Of a DNA stretch of 64,000 nt, positions 37,158 to 45,514 are shown piece by piece. The stretch covers positions 62,001 through 126,000 of the forward strand of contig CAVYEW010000003.1 of the NCBI GenBank assembly GCA_963767645.1, given 5' to 3'. The number at the start of each line of letters is the position of its first letter. Within the stretch, counting starts at the first letter, position 1. The translations under genes and the position numbers were made by a program. Below the pieces are notes generated by a model that was not told where the DNA came from, searched no databases, and was given only the letters and a program-made list of their open reading frames with translations. The stretch is from DATFDN01 sp963767645 (lineage in GTDB: Bacteria; Pseudomonadota; Alphaproteobacteria; Acetobacterales; Acetobacteraceae).

Positions 37158-38318
37158 GTGTACATCTGGGAGCTTCCAGAGTGGCCTAGGTTCCGCTGGG
37201 ATGCCAATCGGCTGGCTAAGCCATTAGCGGCGGCGCACCTGAAGCAAGGCCGGCTGCTCGGGCGCATGGAGCGGCTCGGGCTCGGTTTGCAGGCCGAGGC
37301 CGAGCTACAGGCCACAACGGAGGAAGCGGTCAAGAACGCGGAGATCGAGGGCGAAATCCTTGATCGCCGCAGCGTTCGCTCGTCCATAGCGCGCCGGCTT
37401 GGCATTCCTGACGCGGCGCTCGGCCCCGAAGACCGGCGCGTTGAAGGCATTGTCGAAATGACCCTTGATGCCACCCGAAACTGCGCCGTCCCTCTGACAC
37501 GCGAACGCCTCTTCGCCTGGCAAGCGGCCTTGTTTCCCACTGGCCGTTCGGGCCTGCACCCTGTCAGGGTCGGCGCGTGGCGGGATGACGCCAAGGGGCC
37601 GATGCAGGTCGTATCCGGTCCTATCGAATTCGAAACGATCCATTATCAGGCCCCGCCCGCCACACGGGTCGAGGCGGAGATGCGGACATTCCTCGCGTGG
37701 TTCAACAAGCCATCCGAGATAGATGGAATCCTTCACGCGGCCATTGCCCACTTTTGGTTTGTCACGATTCACCCGTTTGACGACGGCAATGGCCGGATCG
37801 CGCGCGTTCTCGCGGACATGAACCTCGCGCGCTCAGAGAACTCTCCGCAGCGGTTTTACAGCCTTTCAGGCCAAATCCGCCGTGACCGCTCCAGCTATTA
37901 CGGATCGCTCGAACGCACACAGAAGGGCAACCTTGACATCACCGCTCGGCTGCTGTGGTTCGTCGACTGCTTCTCCAAGACGCTCGACGAAGCCGAACGC
38001 ACCTGCGCCCGCGTCCTACGCAAAGCTGAGTTCTGGCAGCACCATGCGCTCACGCCGTTCAACGAGCGACAGAGGACAATTCTCAACCGCTTTCTTGGCG
38101 ACTTCGAAGGCAAGCTCACGGCACGGAAGTGGGCCGTGCTCGCCAAATGCTCCGTGCCCACCGCTCAACGCGACATCAAGGATTTAGTTGATCGTGGTGT
38201 TCTTGTTCGCAACGAGGGAGGTAGCAAGAACACGAGCTACAGCCTCGCAACACCGCCAGAAGCCGCCTTGGATAGGGCAGCAACGTTGACGAAAAGCGGA
38301 TTGGCGGACATACCTTAA
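37158..38318 (+). CDS. Fic family protein (DUF4172 N-terminus, winged-helix C-terminus)
   Basis: A 386-residue Fic protein, an enzyme class that transfers AMP or related groups from nucleotides to target proteins. It begins with the DUF4172 signature MYIWELPEWPRFRWD. The Fic core motif HPFDDGNGR is complete at residues 205-213, so catalysis is expected. The inhibitory-helix motif (S/T)xxxE(G/N) is seen as N60-AEI-E64-G65, with Asn replacing Ser/Thr. The C-terminal part (about 315-375, NERQRTILNRFLGDFEGKL and VPTAQRDIKDLVDRGVL) is a winged helix-turn-helix. The GTG start matches the family N-terminus. Remnants of other genes follow, so this looks like an accessory insertion. Confidence 0.92.
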   Translation: MYIWELPEWPRFRWDANRLAKPLAAAHLKQGRLLGRMERLGLGLQAEAELQATTEEAVKNAEIEGEILDRRSVRSSIARRLGIPDAALGPEDRRVEGIVEMTLDATRNCAVPLTRERLFAWQAALFPTGRSGLHPVRVGAWRDDAKGPMQVVSGPIEFETIHYQAPPATRVEAEMRTFLAWFNKPSEIDGILHAAIAHFWFVTIHPFDDGNGRIARVLADMNLARSENSPQRFYSLSGQIRRDRSSYYGSLERTQKGNLDITARLLWFVDCFSKTLDEAERTCARVLRKAEFWQHHALTPFNERQRTILNRFLGDFEGKLTARKWAVLAKCSVPTAQRDIKDLVDRGVLVRNEGGSKNTSYSLATPPEAALDRAATLTKSGLADIP

Positions 38319-38341
38319 CCAGTTTTGGTCAGGAACTTCCT

Positions 38342-38584
38342 GTGGGCACTATCAACCCCTCCGCGCCCAAAGGCCGCCCTTCGCAACTGGTCGAGCGTGT
38401 GGCTGAAGACGAGCAAATTCCCCCTGCCACAGCCGGGTACCCGCCTGAAAAACCGGTGTCCCTCGCTGGCCGCACAGGGCCGCGTTCGCTCGGTCTGCTC
38501 GCTGGCGAGGCGCGCATTGGTCCGGATTTCGAGAATCCCTTGCCCAGGGCAATGCGCGAAGCATTCGAGGGCAAGCTGCCCTGA
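38342..38584 (+). CDS. Possible antitoxin-like small protein or remnant
   Basis: An 80-residue frame starting at GTG. Its C-terminal half, RTGPRSLGLLAGEARIGPDF followed by ENPLPRAMREAFEGKLP, resembles the ends of small type II antitoxins (a Gly-rich turn, then DFxxPLPxxxxxxFEG). The N-terminal half (PSAPKGRPSQLVERVAEDEQ) is not a recognisable DNA-binding domain, and no toxin gene follows. It may be a truncated antitoxin gene next to the fic locus. Confidence 0.35.
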   Translation: MGTINPSAPKGRPSQLVERVAEDEQIPPATAGYPPEKPVSLAGRTGPRSLGLLAGEARIGPDFENPLPRAMREAFEGKLP

Positions 38585-38646
38585 GCTTGCTGCGTTCTGG
38601 GCGGGGGCAGACGCGTGACATCAACGCAACTCTAGCCGATCTACCC

Positions 38647-38856
38647 GTGCATGAGACCCGCCGCCTGCGTCTGGCGCCTTTGCGCCATGACGACGCGGAG
38701 GCGCTGAGACTCGTGACCGATGATCCGGCCAAATGCAGGCGCGCCAACGCGGCGTCTTGGCGGGTTCTTGAGAACATCGGGTTCTGCTGCGCAGGCGAGG
38801 CGGGACAGCGGCCAGGCCGGGAGTTGCTGATTTTACGGGCGTCCGCCCCCGCTTGA
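38647..38856 (+). pseudogene. GNAT acetyltransferase remnant with internal deletion
   Basis: The frame begins VHETRRLRLAPLRHDDAEAL, the usual start of a RimJ-like GNAT N-acetyltransferase, but after LVTDDPAKCR it jumps directly to NAASWRVLENIGFCCAGE, the characteristic end of the same family. Roughly 100 central residues, including the acetyl-CoA loop, are missing without a frameshift. It is therefore read as an internally deleted, non-functional copy. A hairpin (CTCTCC...GGAGAG) follows at about 38867-38882. Confidence 0.6.
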
Positions 38857-38899
38857 TCGACGTTTCTCTCCTTTGGGAGAGGAGGGCTGGGAAACAAGG

Positions 38900-39775
38900 T
38901 CACTCCCGCGCCAACGGATGTCGCGCCATTACCGCCCGCAGCCGCTCGGCCTCGACATGGGTGTAGATCTCGGTCGTGGCGATGTCGGCGTGGCCGAGCA
39001 GGAGCTGCAGGCTGCGCAGGTCCGCGCCGCGCGCCAGCATGTGGGAGGCGAAGGAGTGGCGCAGCACGTGCGGCGAGACGCGGGCCGGGTCGAGCCCGCC
39101 GCGCAGCGCTGCCTGCTTGAGCACTAGCGCGAAGCCCTGGCGCGTCATTGGACGTCTCGGGTCGCGGCCGGGGAACAGCCAGGCGCCCGGCGCGCGGTCC
39201 GCCAGCATCGCCGCCGCGGCGGCCTTCGCGGCTTCGGACAGCGGCACCATCCGTTCCCGGCCGCCCTTGCCCCGTACCAGCACGGTGTCCGCGGCAGGCG
39301 CGAGATCGGCGGCACGCAGGGACAATACCTCGCTCACGCGCAACCCGGTGCCGTAGAGCACCTCCAGCGCCGCGCGCGCCGTCGCGCCAGCGGGGCCGGG
39401 CAGGTCGGCCGCGCCCGCCATCAATGCGTCGACCTCCTGCTCGGTCAGATAACGGGGCAGCGTGCGCCCGAGCCGCGGGGAATCCAGCAGCGCCGCCGGA
39501 TCATCTTCGCGCGCACCCTCGCGGAGCAGGAACCGGTAGAACTGCCGTGCCGCCGACAGCCGGCGCGCGGCGGTGCGGGCGGACAGGCCGGCGCCGTGCA
39601 GCGCACCGAGATAGGACTGCAGCACGCTTGGCTCGACGGCAGCGAGGGTCGTTCCGGACGCGGCGGCGAAGGCGGCTAGCTCCTCAAGGTCGGCGCGATA
39701 GGCGGCGAGCGTGTTGCGCGCCGCGCCGCGTTCGGCCGCCAGCATCTCCAGAAACGCCTCCAGGTGGCGCTCCAT
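38900..39775 (-). CDS. xerD: Tyrosine recombinase XerD
   Basis: A 291-residue site-specific recombinase that, with XerC, resolves chromosome dimers at dif. It has the N-terminal SAM-like core-binding domain (about 1-90) and the catalytic domain with Arg in YGTGLRVSEVLSL, Lys in VRGKGGRERMVPL, HVLRHSFASHML, LLGHADIATTEIYTHV with the Tyr nucleophile. Full length and no neighbouring cargo point to the housekeeping enzyme, not an integrase. A 47-codon gene precedes it by 6 bp. It is divergent from aroKB. Confidence 0.93.
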   Translation of the reverse strand: MERHLEAFLEMLAAERGAARNTLAAYRADLEELAAFAAASGTTLAAVEPSVLQSYLGALHGAGLSARTAARRLSAARQFYRFLLREGAREDDPAALLDSPRLGRTLPRYLTEQEVDALMAGAADLPGPAGATARAALEVLYGTGLRVSEVLSLRAADLAPAADTVLVRGKGGRERMVPLSEAAKAAAAAMLADRAPGAWLFPGRDPRRPMTRQGFALVLKQAALRGGLDPARVSPHVLRHSFASHMLARGADLRSLQLLLGHADIATTEIYTHVEAERLRAVMARHPLARE

Positions 39776-39781
39776 GCGGCG

Positions 39782-39925
39782 TCAGTGCGGATGGAAGTCC
39801 GCGTTCGGCAGGGTTCGCTCGACCGGATGCGCGGCGGGGGTGGGCGGGAAGGTTCCCAGGAACACCACGCCCCCGATCACCAACGCCAGCCCTCCGGCGA
39901 GCACGATCATGAAGACGCGGGTCAT
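39782..39925 (-). CDS. 47-residue membrane peptide gene upstream of xerD
   Basis: ATG 39925 opens a frame reading MTRVFMIVLAGGLALVIGG and then VVFLGTFPPTPAAHPVERTL, ending in DFHPH. One clear transmembrane helix (about residues 4-24) is followed by a proline-rich, probably periplasmic tail. The tight 6-bp spacing to xerD and the clean topology argue for a real gene. I recognise the general type (short inner-membrane proteins before xerD in related bacteria) but not a function. Confidence 0.6.
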   Translation of the reverse strand: MTRVFMIVLAGGLALVIGGVVFLGTFPPTPAAHPVERTLPNADFHPH

Positions 39926-40008
39926 CGCCTCACCTCGCACCAGCCGGAAGGCGCCGAACTCGGCGCCGCTTGGCCACCGGCGTGACGCATGTGCTACCGT
40001 TTCAGGTC

Positions 40009-41688
40009 ATGATGCGCAACATCGCCGTACAGGAGCGGGCCGCTTCGGAGGAACCGAGCGTCAAGCGGACCATCGTCCTGGTCGGGCTGATGGGCGCCGG
40101 CAAGACCTCGATCGGCCGCAGGCTCGCCGCCCGGCTCGGTCTGCCGTTCCGCGATGCCGACCTGGAGATTGAGGCCGCCGCCGGCTGCACCATCCCCGAG
40201 CTGTTCGCGCGCTATGGCGAGCAGGCCTTCCGCGACGGCGAGCGGCGGGTCATCCACCGCCTGCTCGCCGGCGGGCCGATGGTGCTGGCCTTCGGCGGCG
40301 GTGCGTTCATGGACCCGCGCACGCGGGCGGCGGTGCGCCGGGTCGCGATGTCGGTATGGCTGCGCTGCCCGCTGCCGGTGCTGGAGCGCCGCGTCGCCGG
40401 GCGCGACAACCGGCCGTTGCTGGCTGGGGGAAACGTCTCCGAGATCCTGGCGCGGCTGACGGCCATGCGCAACCCGATCTATGCCGAGGCTGATGTGATT
40501 GTCGATTGTACCGATGAGGGCGTGGACGGCACCACCACGCGGGTGATGGAAGCGGTGCTCGGGTATCGGCCGCCGCACCGGCTGCCGGTCACGTTGCCCA
40601 ACGCGCGCTATGAGGTGGTGATCGGCGACGGGTTGCTGCGCCGCACCGGGGCGCTGCTCAGCCCGGTTCTTCCGCAGCGGCGCGCGGTCGTCGTCACCGA
40701 CGCCGTCGTGGCTCGGCTACACTTGCCGACGCTGCTCGCCGGGCTGGCGGAGACCGGCATCGCCGCGAGGCATATCGTCGTGCCGGCGGGCGAGAGCAGC
40801 AAGACGATCGAGACCTGGGCGCGGGTGGTCAACGACCTGCTGGCCGCGCGCGTCGAGCGCGGCACGACGGTGATCGCGCTCGGCGGCGGCGTGGTCGGCG
40901 ATCTCGCCGGCTTTGCCGCCGCTGCTACGCTGCGCGGCCTGCCCTTCGTGCAGGTGCCGACGACCTTGCTCGCGCAGGTTGATTCCTCGGTCGGCGGCAA
41001 GACCGGGGTGAATACTCCGCACGGCAAGAACCTGGCCGGCGCCTTCCACCAGCCGCGCGCGGTGCTGGCCGATACCGCGACCCTCGCCACGCTGCCCGCA
41101 CGGGAGCTGCGCGCGGGCTATGCCGAGGTCGCCAAGGCCGGGCTGATCGGCGATGCCGAGTTCTTCGCGTGGTGCGAAAGGAACGGAGCCTCGGTCATCC
41201 GCGGGGATCGCGCGGCGCAGGCCGAGGCAGTGCTGCGCGCCTGCGCCTTCAAGGCCCAAGTGGTCGGCGACGACGAGCGCGAGGAGAAGCCGAGCGACGG
41301 CCGCGCGCTGCTCAACCTGGGCCATACATTCGGCCACGCGCTGGAAGCCGAGTACGGCTACACGGGCGGCCTGCTGCACGGCGAGGCGGTCGCGGTCGGG
41401 CTTGGCCTGGCGTTCCGCCTGTCGGCGCGGCTCGGGCTTTGCACCGATGAGGAGGCGGCGCGGGTCGTCGCCCATGTCGGCTCGGTCGGGCTGCCGGCGG
41501 AGCTGCGCATGCTCAATCGCCGGTTCTCGGCCGCAACGCTGATCGGCCATATGCGCCGCGACAAGAAGGTGCGCGACGGCGCACTGATCTTCGTGCTCGC
41601 GCGCGGCATCGGCCAGGCGTTCACCGCCAGGGACGTGGACCCGGAGTCGGTGACGGAGCTGCTGCGCGACGAGGGGTGCGAGGCGTAG
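40009..41688 (+). CDS. aroKB: Bifunctional shikimate kinase / 3-dehydroquinate synthase
   Basis: A 559-residue fusion of two shikimate-pathway enzymes. The kinase part (about 20-190) has Walker A GLMGAGKTSIGRR at residues 26-38, the substrate aspartate in RDADLEIE, and GGGAFMD. The synthase part (about 200-559) has the NAD-binding GGGVVGDLAGFAAA, VPTTLLAQVDSSVGGKTGVN, the active-site lysine in EVAKAGLIGD, and zinc ligands in NLGHTFGHALE and GLLHGEAV. The linker is short (RPPHRLPVTLPNARYEV). A similar fusion is known as AroKB in Thermotoga maritima. The start is taken at ATG 40009 (40012 is equally possible). Confidence 0.93.
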   Translation: MMRNIAVQERAASEEPSVKRTIVLVGLMGAGKTSIGRRLAARLGLPFRDADLEIEAAAGCTIPELFARYGEQAFRDGERRVIHRLLAGGPMVLAFGGGAFMDPRTRAAVRRVAMSVWLRCPLPVLERRVAGRDNRPLLAGGNVSEILARLTAMRNPIYAEADVIVDCTDEGVDGTTTRVMEAVLGYRPPHRLPVTLPNARYEVVIGDGLLRRTGALLSPVLPQRRAVVVTDAVVARLHLPTLLAGLAETGIAARHIVVPAGESSKTIETWARVVNDLLAARVERGTTVIALGGGVVGDLAGFAAAATLRGLPFVQVPTTLLAQVDSSVGGKTGVNTPHGKNLAGAFHQPRAVLADTATLATLPARELRAGYAEVAKAGLIGDAEFFAWCERNGASVIRGDRAAQAEAVLRACAFKAQVVGDDEREEKPSDGRALLNLGHTFGHALEAEYGYTGGLLHGEAVAVGLGLAFRLSARLGLCTDEEAARVVAHVGSVGLPAELRMLNRRFSAATLIGHMRRDKKVRDGALIFVLARGIGQAFTARDVDPESVTELLRDEGCEA

Positions 41689-41697
41689 CCGGCTCGC

Positions 41698-42116
41698 TCA
41701 AGGCTGCGTGCCGGGCTTTGGCGGAGAGTCCGAGACGGACACGAGGGCGGCAATGTGCGCGATGAAGCGTGTACCCGCCTCGATCGCCTGAGCTGCACGC
41801 TCCGGCGCATCTCGGAGTCAGGCCCGGTTTCATAATCAGCGATCGTCTTGAGATTGTAGGCTCGCGACAGAAATAACCGCGGGTCGGGATCGAGTTGGGG
41901 GTCGTCCTTCGTCATCCGCAGGAACTCCGATTGCACCCCAGTATGCGTCTTGAAGCTTTTGTGGAGCCGCTCGAAGAGGAACGCCTGGGCGGCATGATAG
42001 CCGGCGAGGTAGGCCGTGCGTCCCGCCGCGTCGTTAAGCCCGACCTTGAGCATGGTATCGGCTTCCGCCAGCAGCTTCCGTGCCTTCTCCAGGAAGCGCG
42101 CGGCCTGCGGCGTCAC
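41698..42116 (-). pseudogene. HEPN domain protein, frameshifted
   Basis: The N-terminal 103 residues read as a HEPN helical domain (FLEKARKLLAEADTMLKVGL, TAYLAGYHAAQAFLFERLHK, FLSRAYNLKTIADYETG). After SEM the frame is lost; one missing base at 41806-41807 would restore PERAAQAIEAGTRFIAHIAA and a natural stop at 41698. The intact protein would have about 139 residues. HEPN proteins are RNase or toxin partners of MNT nucleotidyltransferases. It overlaps the MNT gene in an ATGA. Whether the break is biological or technical is open. Confidence 0.7.
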
Positions 42117-42433
42117 AGCTCCAGGCCCTCGCGCCGGATTTCGTCCATCAGCGGCGATGCCTCGCGCCAGGCGGTCGCAGGATAGGGCTTGGCATCGAAG
42201 AACGCGCCGGTCTCATCAAAGAATTGCACGCGTAGATCGGCCAGTCGGTCCAGTTCGGCCCAGCGGTCGGGGAACGTGGTCAGGAACACCGCGATGTCGT
42301 AATCCGAATCCGACTGTGCCTCGCCCCGCACGCGCGACCCGAACAGCACGACCCGCTCCAGGCGCACTCCGTAGAGGACGCCGAGGACGGCGCTGAAGCG
42401 GGCCAGGATCGGGTCGGCCGGCAAGGCGTCCAT
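42113..42433 (-). CDS. MNT-type nucleotidyltransferase domain protein (antitoxin-like)
   Basis: A 106-residue minimal nucleotidyltransferase. It has the complete signature G32-S33-x10-D44-Y45-D46 in FGSRVRGEAQSDSDYD, as in MNT antitoxins that AMPylate and silence HEPN toxins. It overlaps the HEPN gene by 4 bp in the classical MNT-HEPN order. An inverted repeat lies 3 bp before the start codon. If the partner HEPN is really broken, the antitoxin would be left without a target. Confidence 0.85.
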   Translation of the reverse strand: MDALPADPILARFSAVLGVLYGVRLERVVLFGSRVRGEAQSDSDYDIAVFLTTFPDRWAELDRLADLRVQFFDETGAFFDAKPYPATAWREASPLMDEIRREGLEL

Positions 42434-42436
42434 AGT

Positions 42437-42469
42437 TTGTTCTTACCCCACGGGCGCCAATGAGAACAA
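42437..42469. promoter_or_regulatory. Inverted repeat upstream of the MNT gene
   Basis: Arms TTGTTCTTA (42437-42445) and TGAGAACAA (42461-42469) match at 8 of 9 positions around a 15-bp spacer, ending 3 bp before the MNT ATG. The position fits an operator for autoregulation, as seen in many toxin-antitoxin operons. This is inferred from position and symmetry only. Confidence 0.35.
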
Positions 42470-42886
42470 GGACGAGTACACGATAAAGCCCGTTCTGAAC
42501 TTGAGGCAGATACACCCTCAATGCTGGCGAAGCCATGAGGGAGCGAAGGACTGCGGGTCGGTCGCAAGCCATGCCCGCGTCAGTTCGCCAAGCCACCCTC
42601 TCCGCGCGGGGCTGTCCTTGACCAAGCCCACGCCTGTAGGCCAGCAACTTCAGAAGGACGCGGTTGCTGGACATAGACCTTCACGGACGAGGCAGTACGG
42701 TTCGTCGCGCAATTCTGCTTGCTGTTCCTGCTCGGCGCTGTGTTCGATAGGCTGTGATGGATGACAACCAGAGTGAAGCGGAGGCTTGCTATGCGCGGCC
42801 AGAGCGGGATGCGGTGCGACGCCGTTGCCGCCAATACTCGATGCGCGTGCTGCGCACCTGAGGTCCAGCTCTTCACCTGGCGCATT
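42470..42886. other. Intergenic stretch with no recognisable gene
   Basis: Between the MNT operon and the amidohydrolase at 42887 I find short open frames on both strands, but none with family resemblance, a good ribosome binding site or consistent composition. It is AT-richer than most of the window. It presumably holds the promoters of the two divergent units. Confidence 0.4.
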
Positions 42887-44261
42887 ATGGCTGACCTGTC
42901 ACGGCGTGGGTTCCTCGCCGGCATGACGGCGATCATCGGAAGCCTCGGCCTTCCCGACCTAGGCAAGGCGCAAACCGCACCCGTGCCCGCCGAGCCCACG
43001 CGCCCCGTCCTTTTCACGAACATCCGCCTCTTCGACGGGGTTTCCCCTTCGCTGCGCCAAGGCGTGCAGGTGCTTGTCGAAGGCGACAAGATCAAGTCGG
43101 TAGACCCGAGCAACGCCGCCGCCCCGGAAGGCTCGCAGACCATCGACTGTGGCGGCCGGACTTTGATGCCGGGCCTCATCGACGCGCATTGGCACGCCAT
43201 CTTTGCACCATTGCCGATGCAGACGCTGCTAACAGCGGATATCGGCTATGTCTACCTTGCCGCCAGCGCGGAGGCGGAGCGTACGTTGATGCGCGGCTTC
43301 ACGACGGTCCGCGATGTGGGCGGGCCCTCGTTCGCGTTGAAGAAAGCGATCGATGAAGGGCTTGTGTCGGGCCCACGAATCTTTCCATCGGGCGCCTTAA
43401 TCTCGCAAACCGGTGGTCACGGCGATTTCCGGATGCGCCACGAAGTCCCGCGGACGGGGGACACTCTGACTTACTCGGAAGAAGTCGGCGCCACCGCCAT
43501 CGCCGACGGCCCAGATCAGGTTCTGCGCCGCACCCGCGAGCAGCTGATGCTGGGAGCCAGCCAAATCAAAATGACGGGAGGCGGTGGAGTCGCATCGCTC
43601 TATGACCCGCTCGAACTCCCTCCAGTTTGGTCCGGAGGAAATCCGCGCAGCAGTCGGAGCGGCCGCGGATTGGGGTACGTATGTGACCGTCCACATCTAC
43701 ACGCCCGCCGGCGTCAAGCGATACGTCGAGGCCGGCGTCCGCTGCATCGAGCATGGCCAGCTCGCCGACGAGGACACGGTCCGGATGATCGTCGATCGCG
43801 ACGTCTGGTGGTGCCTACAGCCTTTCATCGCATCCCTGGACGGCAACCGCTACCCCGGCGAGGCGCAGCGGCAAAAGCAGAGGATGGTGTGGGAAGGCAC
43901 CGATGCCGCTTACAACCTAGCGATCAAACACAAGGCCAAGGTCGGATGGGGAACGGACATCCTGTTCGCCCCGACGGCGACTGCCAATCAAGGCAAGACC
44001 TTGGCTGCGATGACGCGGTGGTACACACCAGCCCAGGTCCTGAAGACCGCTACGTCCGACAATGCCGACCTGCTGGCACTTTCCGGTCCACGCAACCCAT
44101 ACGAAGGCAAGCTTGGAAAAATCGAGCAGGATGCGCTCGCTGACATGCTGCTTGTAGATGGAGACCCGACAGCCGACCTGACCCTGATCGCAGATCCAGA
44201 AGTCAAGCTGAAAGTCATAATGAAAGACGGACGAGTGTATAAAAACACGCTCACCGGCTGA
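42887..44261 (+). pseudogene. Exported amidohydrolase (prolidase-like), frameshifted
   Basis: The start MADLSRRGFLAGMTAIIGSL is a twin-arginine signal. The first 245 residues then follow the imidazolonepropionase/prolidase pattern: LFTNIRLFDGVSP, the metal motif DAHWHAIF, MRGFTTVRDVGGPS. After VASLYDPLEL the frame is lost through one extra C in the CCC at 43618-43620; without it the protein continues LQFGPEEIRAAVGAAADWGT, VTVHIYTPAG, CIEHGQLADED and GWGTDILFAPT to a normal stop at 44261, about 457 residues. It resembles the amidohydrolase at 26534, but carries an export signal. The break could be an assembly error. Confidence 0.75.
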
Positions 44262-44356
44262 AGCGCTTCGTCAACAAGATCAGGGGAGGTCCATGTGCGT
44301 CGCGCGCAATCCCAGCCTGATCGACTTGGACCATGGCGACGATCCGGGCCAGATCC

Positions 44357-44844
44357 TCATGCATCGCTGCACCAGGAAAGGCGCCGGCCGCCGCTGACGC
44401 GCTGCGGGGTGAGGACAGGGGGACGACCCATGTGCTGCCCGCGCTGCTTGGCGCGGCTCCTGCCCTCCGCCGTGCGGGTGCGTATCAGGTCCCGCTCCAC
44501 GTCCGCCAGCCTGCCCAGCACGGCAGCATCAAGCGCCCGGTGCTGGTCGCGATGTCGGCCCACGGCTCGGCCAGAGACCGGAACTGCCCGCCCGCGTCCA
44601 CGATGCGCTTGACGATGGCGAACAGGGCGAAGGTCGAGCGGGCGAGGCGATCGATCCGCGTCACCGTCACCACGTCGCCGGGGGCGAGGGCCTTGAGCAT
44701 CCGCAGCAGCTCGCGCCGATCGGCGTGCGCCCCGCTCGCCTTCTCGCGGTAGACCTTCACGCAGCCCTCGACGCAGAGCTGGGCGAGCTGGGCGTCGAGC
44801 GTCTGCCCGTAGGTGCTGACACGGGCATATCCGAGACGGCGCAA
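44357..44844 (-). pseudogene. Serine resolvase/invertase remnant
   Basis: Read from a probable TTG at 44844, the sequence MRRLGYARVSTYGQTLDAQL, REKASGAHADRRELLRML and VVTVTRIDRLARSTFALF is a serine recombinase catalytic domain with its active serine in RVS. After GRLML the frame is broken; one missing G near 44523-44524 restores AVLGRLADVERDLIRTRTAE and GQHMGRPPVLTPQ. The DNA-binding helix-turn-helix that should follow is replaced by unrelated residues. It is a decayed Tn3-type resolvase and marks a past mobile element beside the flavin monooxygenase genes. Confidence 0.75.
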
Positions 44845-45003
44845 TGGGGTTTCTAGTCGCGGGACGGCTGGATGGCTTAAAGGGCCTTTGGTACGCCGAG
44901 CTCTCACCGTCAAGATCGAGCCTGCCGTCCGAGGCCGCCGCCCCTTGGCTTCCGCAGTATCTGCGCCATAGTGACGCGGACACAGCCGTAGGGGACGCGG
45001 ATC

Positions 45004-45501
45004 GTGCCCGTGGACAAGCAGACCTATCGCGAGGCTATGGCCCGGCTGGGGGCGGCGGTGAACGTCATCACCACCGATGGGCCGGGCGGGCGGGCGGGCT
45101 TCACCGCCTCGGCGGTGTGCAGCGTGACCGACACCCCGCCCACCTTGCTGGTCTGCGCCAACCGCGCCAACGATTCCTACCCGGCGCTGCGGGCCAACAA
45201 GGTGCTGTGCGTGAACACGCTCACGGCGGGGCACGAGGAGGTCTCGGCCGTGTTTGCTGGCATGACGGCGCATACCGAGGATCGCCGCTTTGAGGTCGGC
45301 GCCTGGGACGTGCTGGTCACGGCCGCGCCGGTGCTGCAGGGCGCGGCTGTCGCCTTCGACTGCCGCATCGACCAGGTGGTGGAGGTGGGCACGCACGACG
45401 TGTTCTTCTGCGTGGTCGAGGCGGTGCGCGTCGGCTCGGCGAGCGAGGTGCTGATCTATTACGGTCGCGGCTACCATCGCCTGCCGCATCCGCCGGCGTG
45501 A
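45004..45501 (+). CDS. Flavin reductase (HpaC/RutF family)
   Basis: A 165-residue FMN/FAD:NAD(P)H oxidoreductase of the two-component monooxygenase type: VNVITTDGPGGRAGFTASAV, VCANRANDSYPAL, FCVNTLTAGHEEVSAVFAG and the C-terminal LIYYGRGYHRL. Such enzymes supply reduced flavin to a partner oxygenase. It starts at GTG 45004 (45010 possible) and lies 13 bp before an LLM-type monooxygenase gene, which is the obvious partner. Confidence 0.9.
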   Translation: MPVDKQTYREAMARLGAAVNVITTDGPGGRAGFTASAVCSVTDTPPTLLVCANRANDSYPALRANKVLCVNTLTAGHEEVSAVFAGMTAHTEDRRFEVGAWDVLVTAAPVLQGAAVAFDCRIDQVVEVGTHDVFFCVVEAVRVGSASEVLIYYGRGYHRLPHPPA

Positions 45502-45514
45502 AGGGAAGGCACGG

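Noticed and set aside
38900..39775. XerD as an integrase of a mobile island next to fic
   Set aside because: Normal XerD length and motifs, a conserved position beside aroKB and no attachment-site repeats; it fits the housekeeping recombinase.
44293..44397. 34-codon frame with a strong AGGGGAGG ribosome binding site
   Set aside because: Too short and without resemblance to a known protein; it lies in the decayed resolvase region. It could be a remnant of an element gene.
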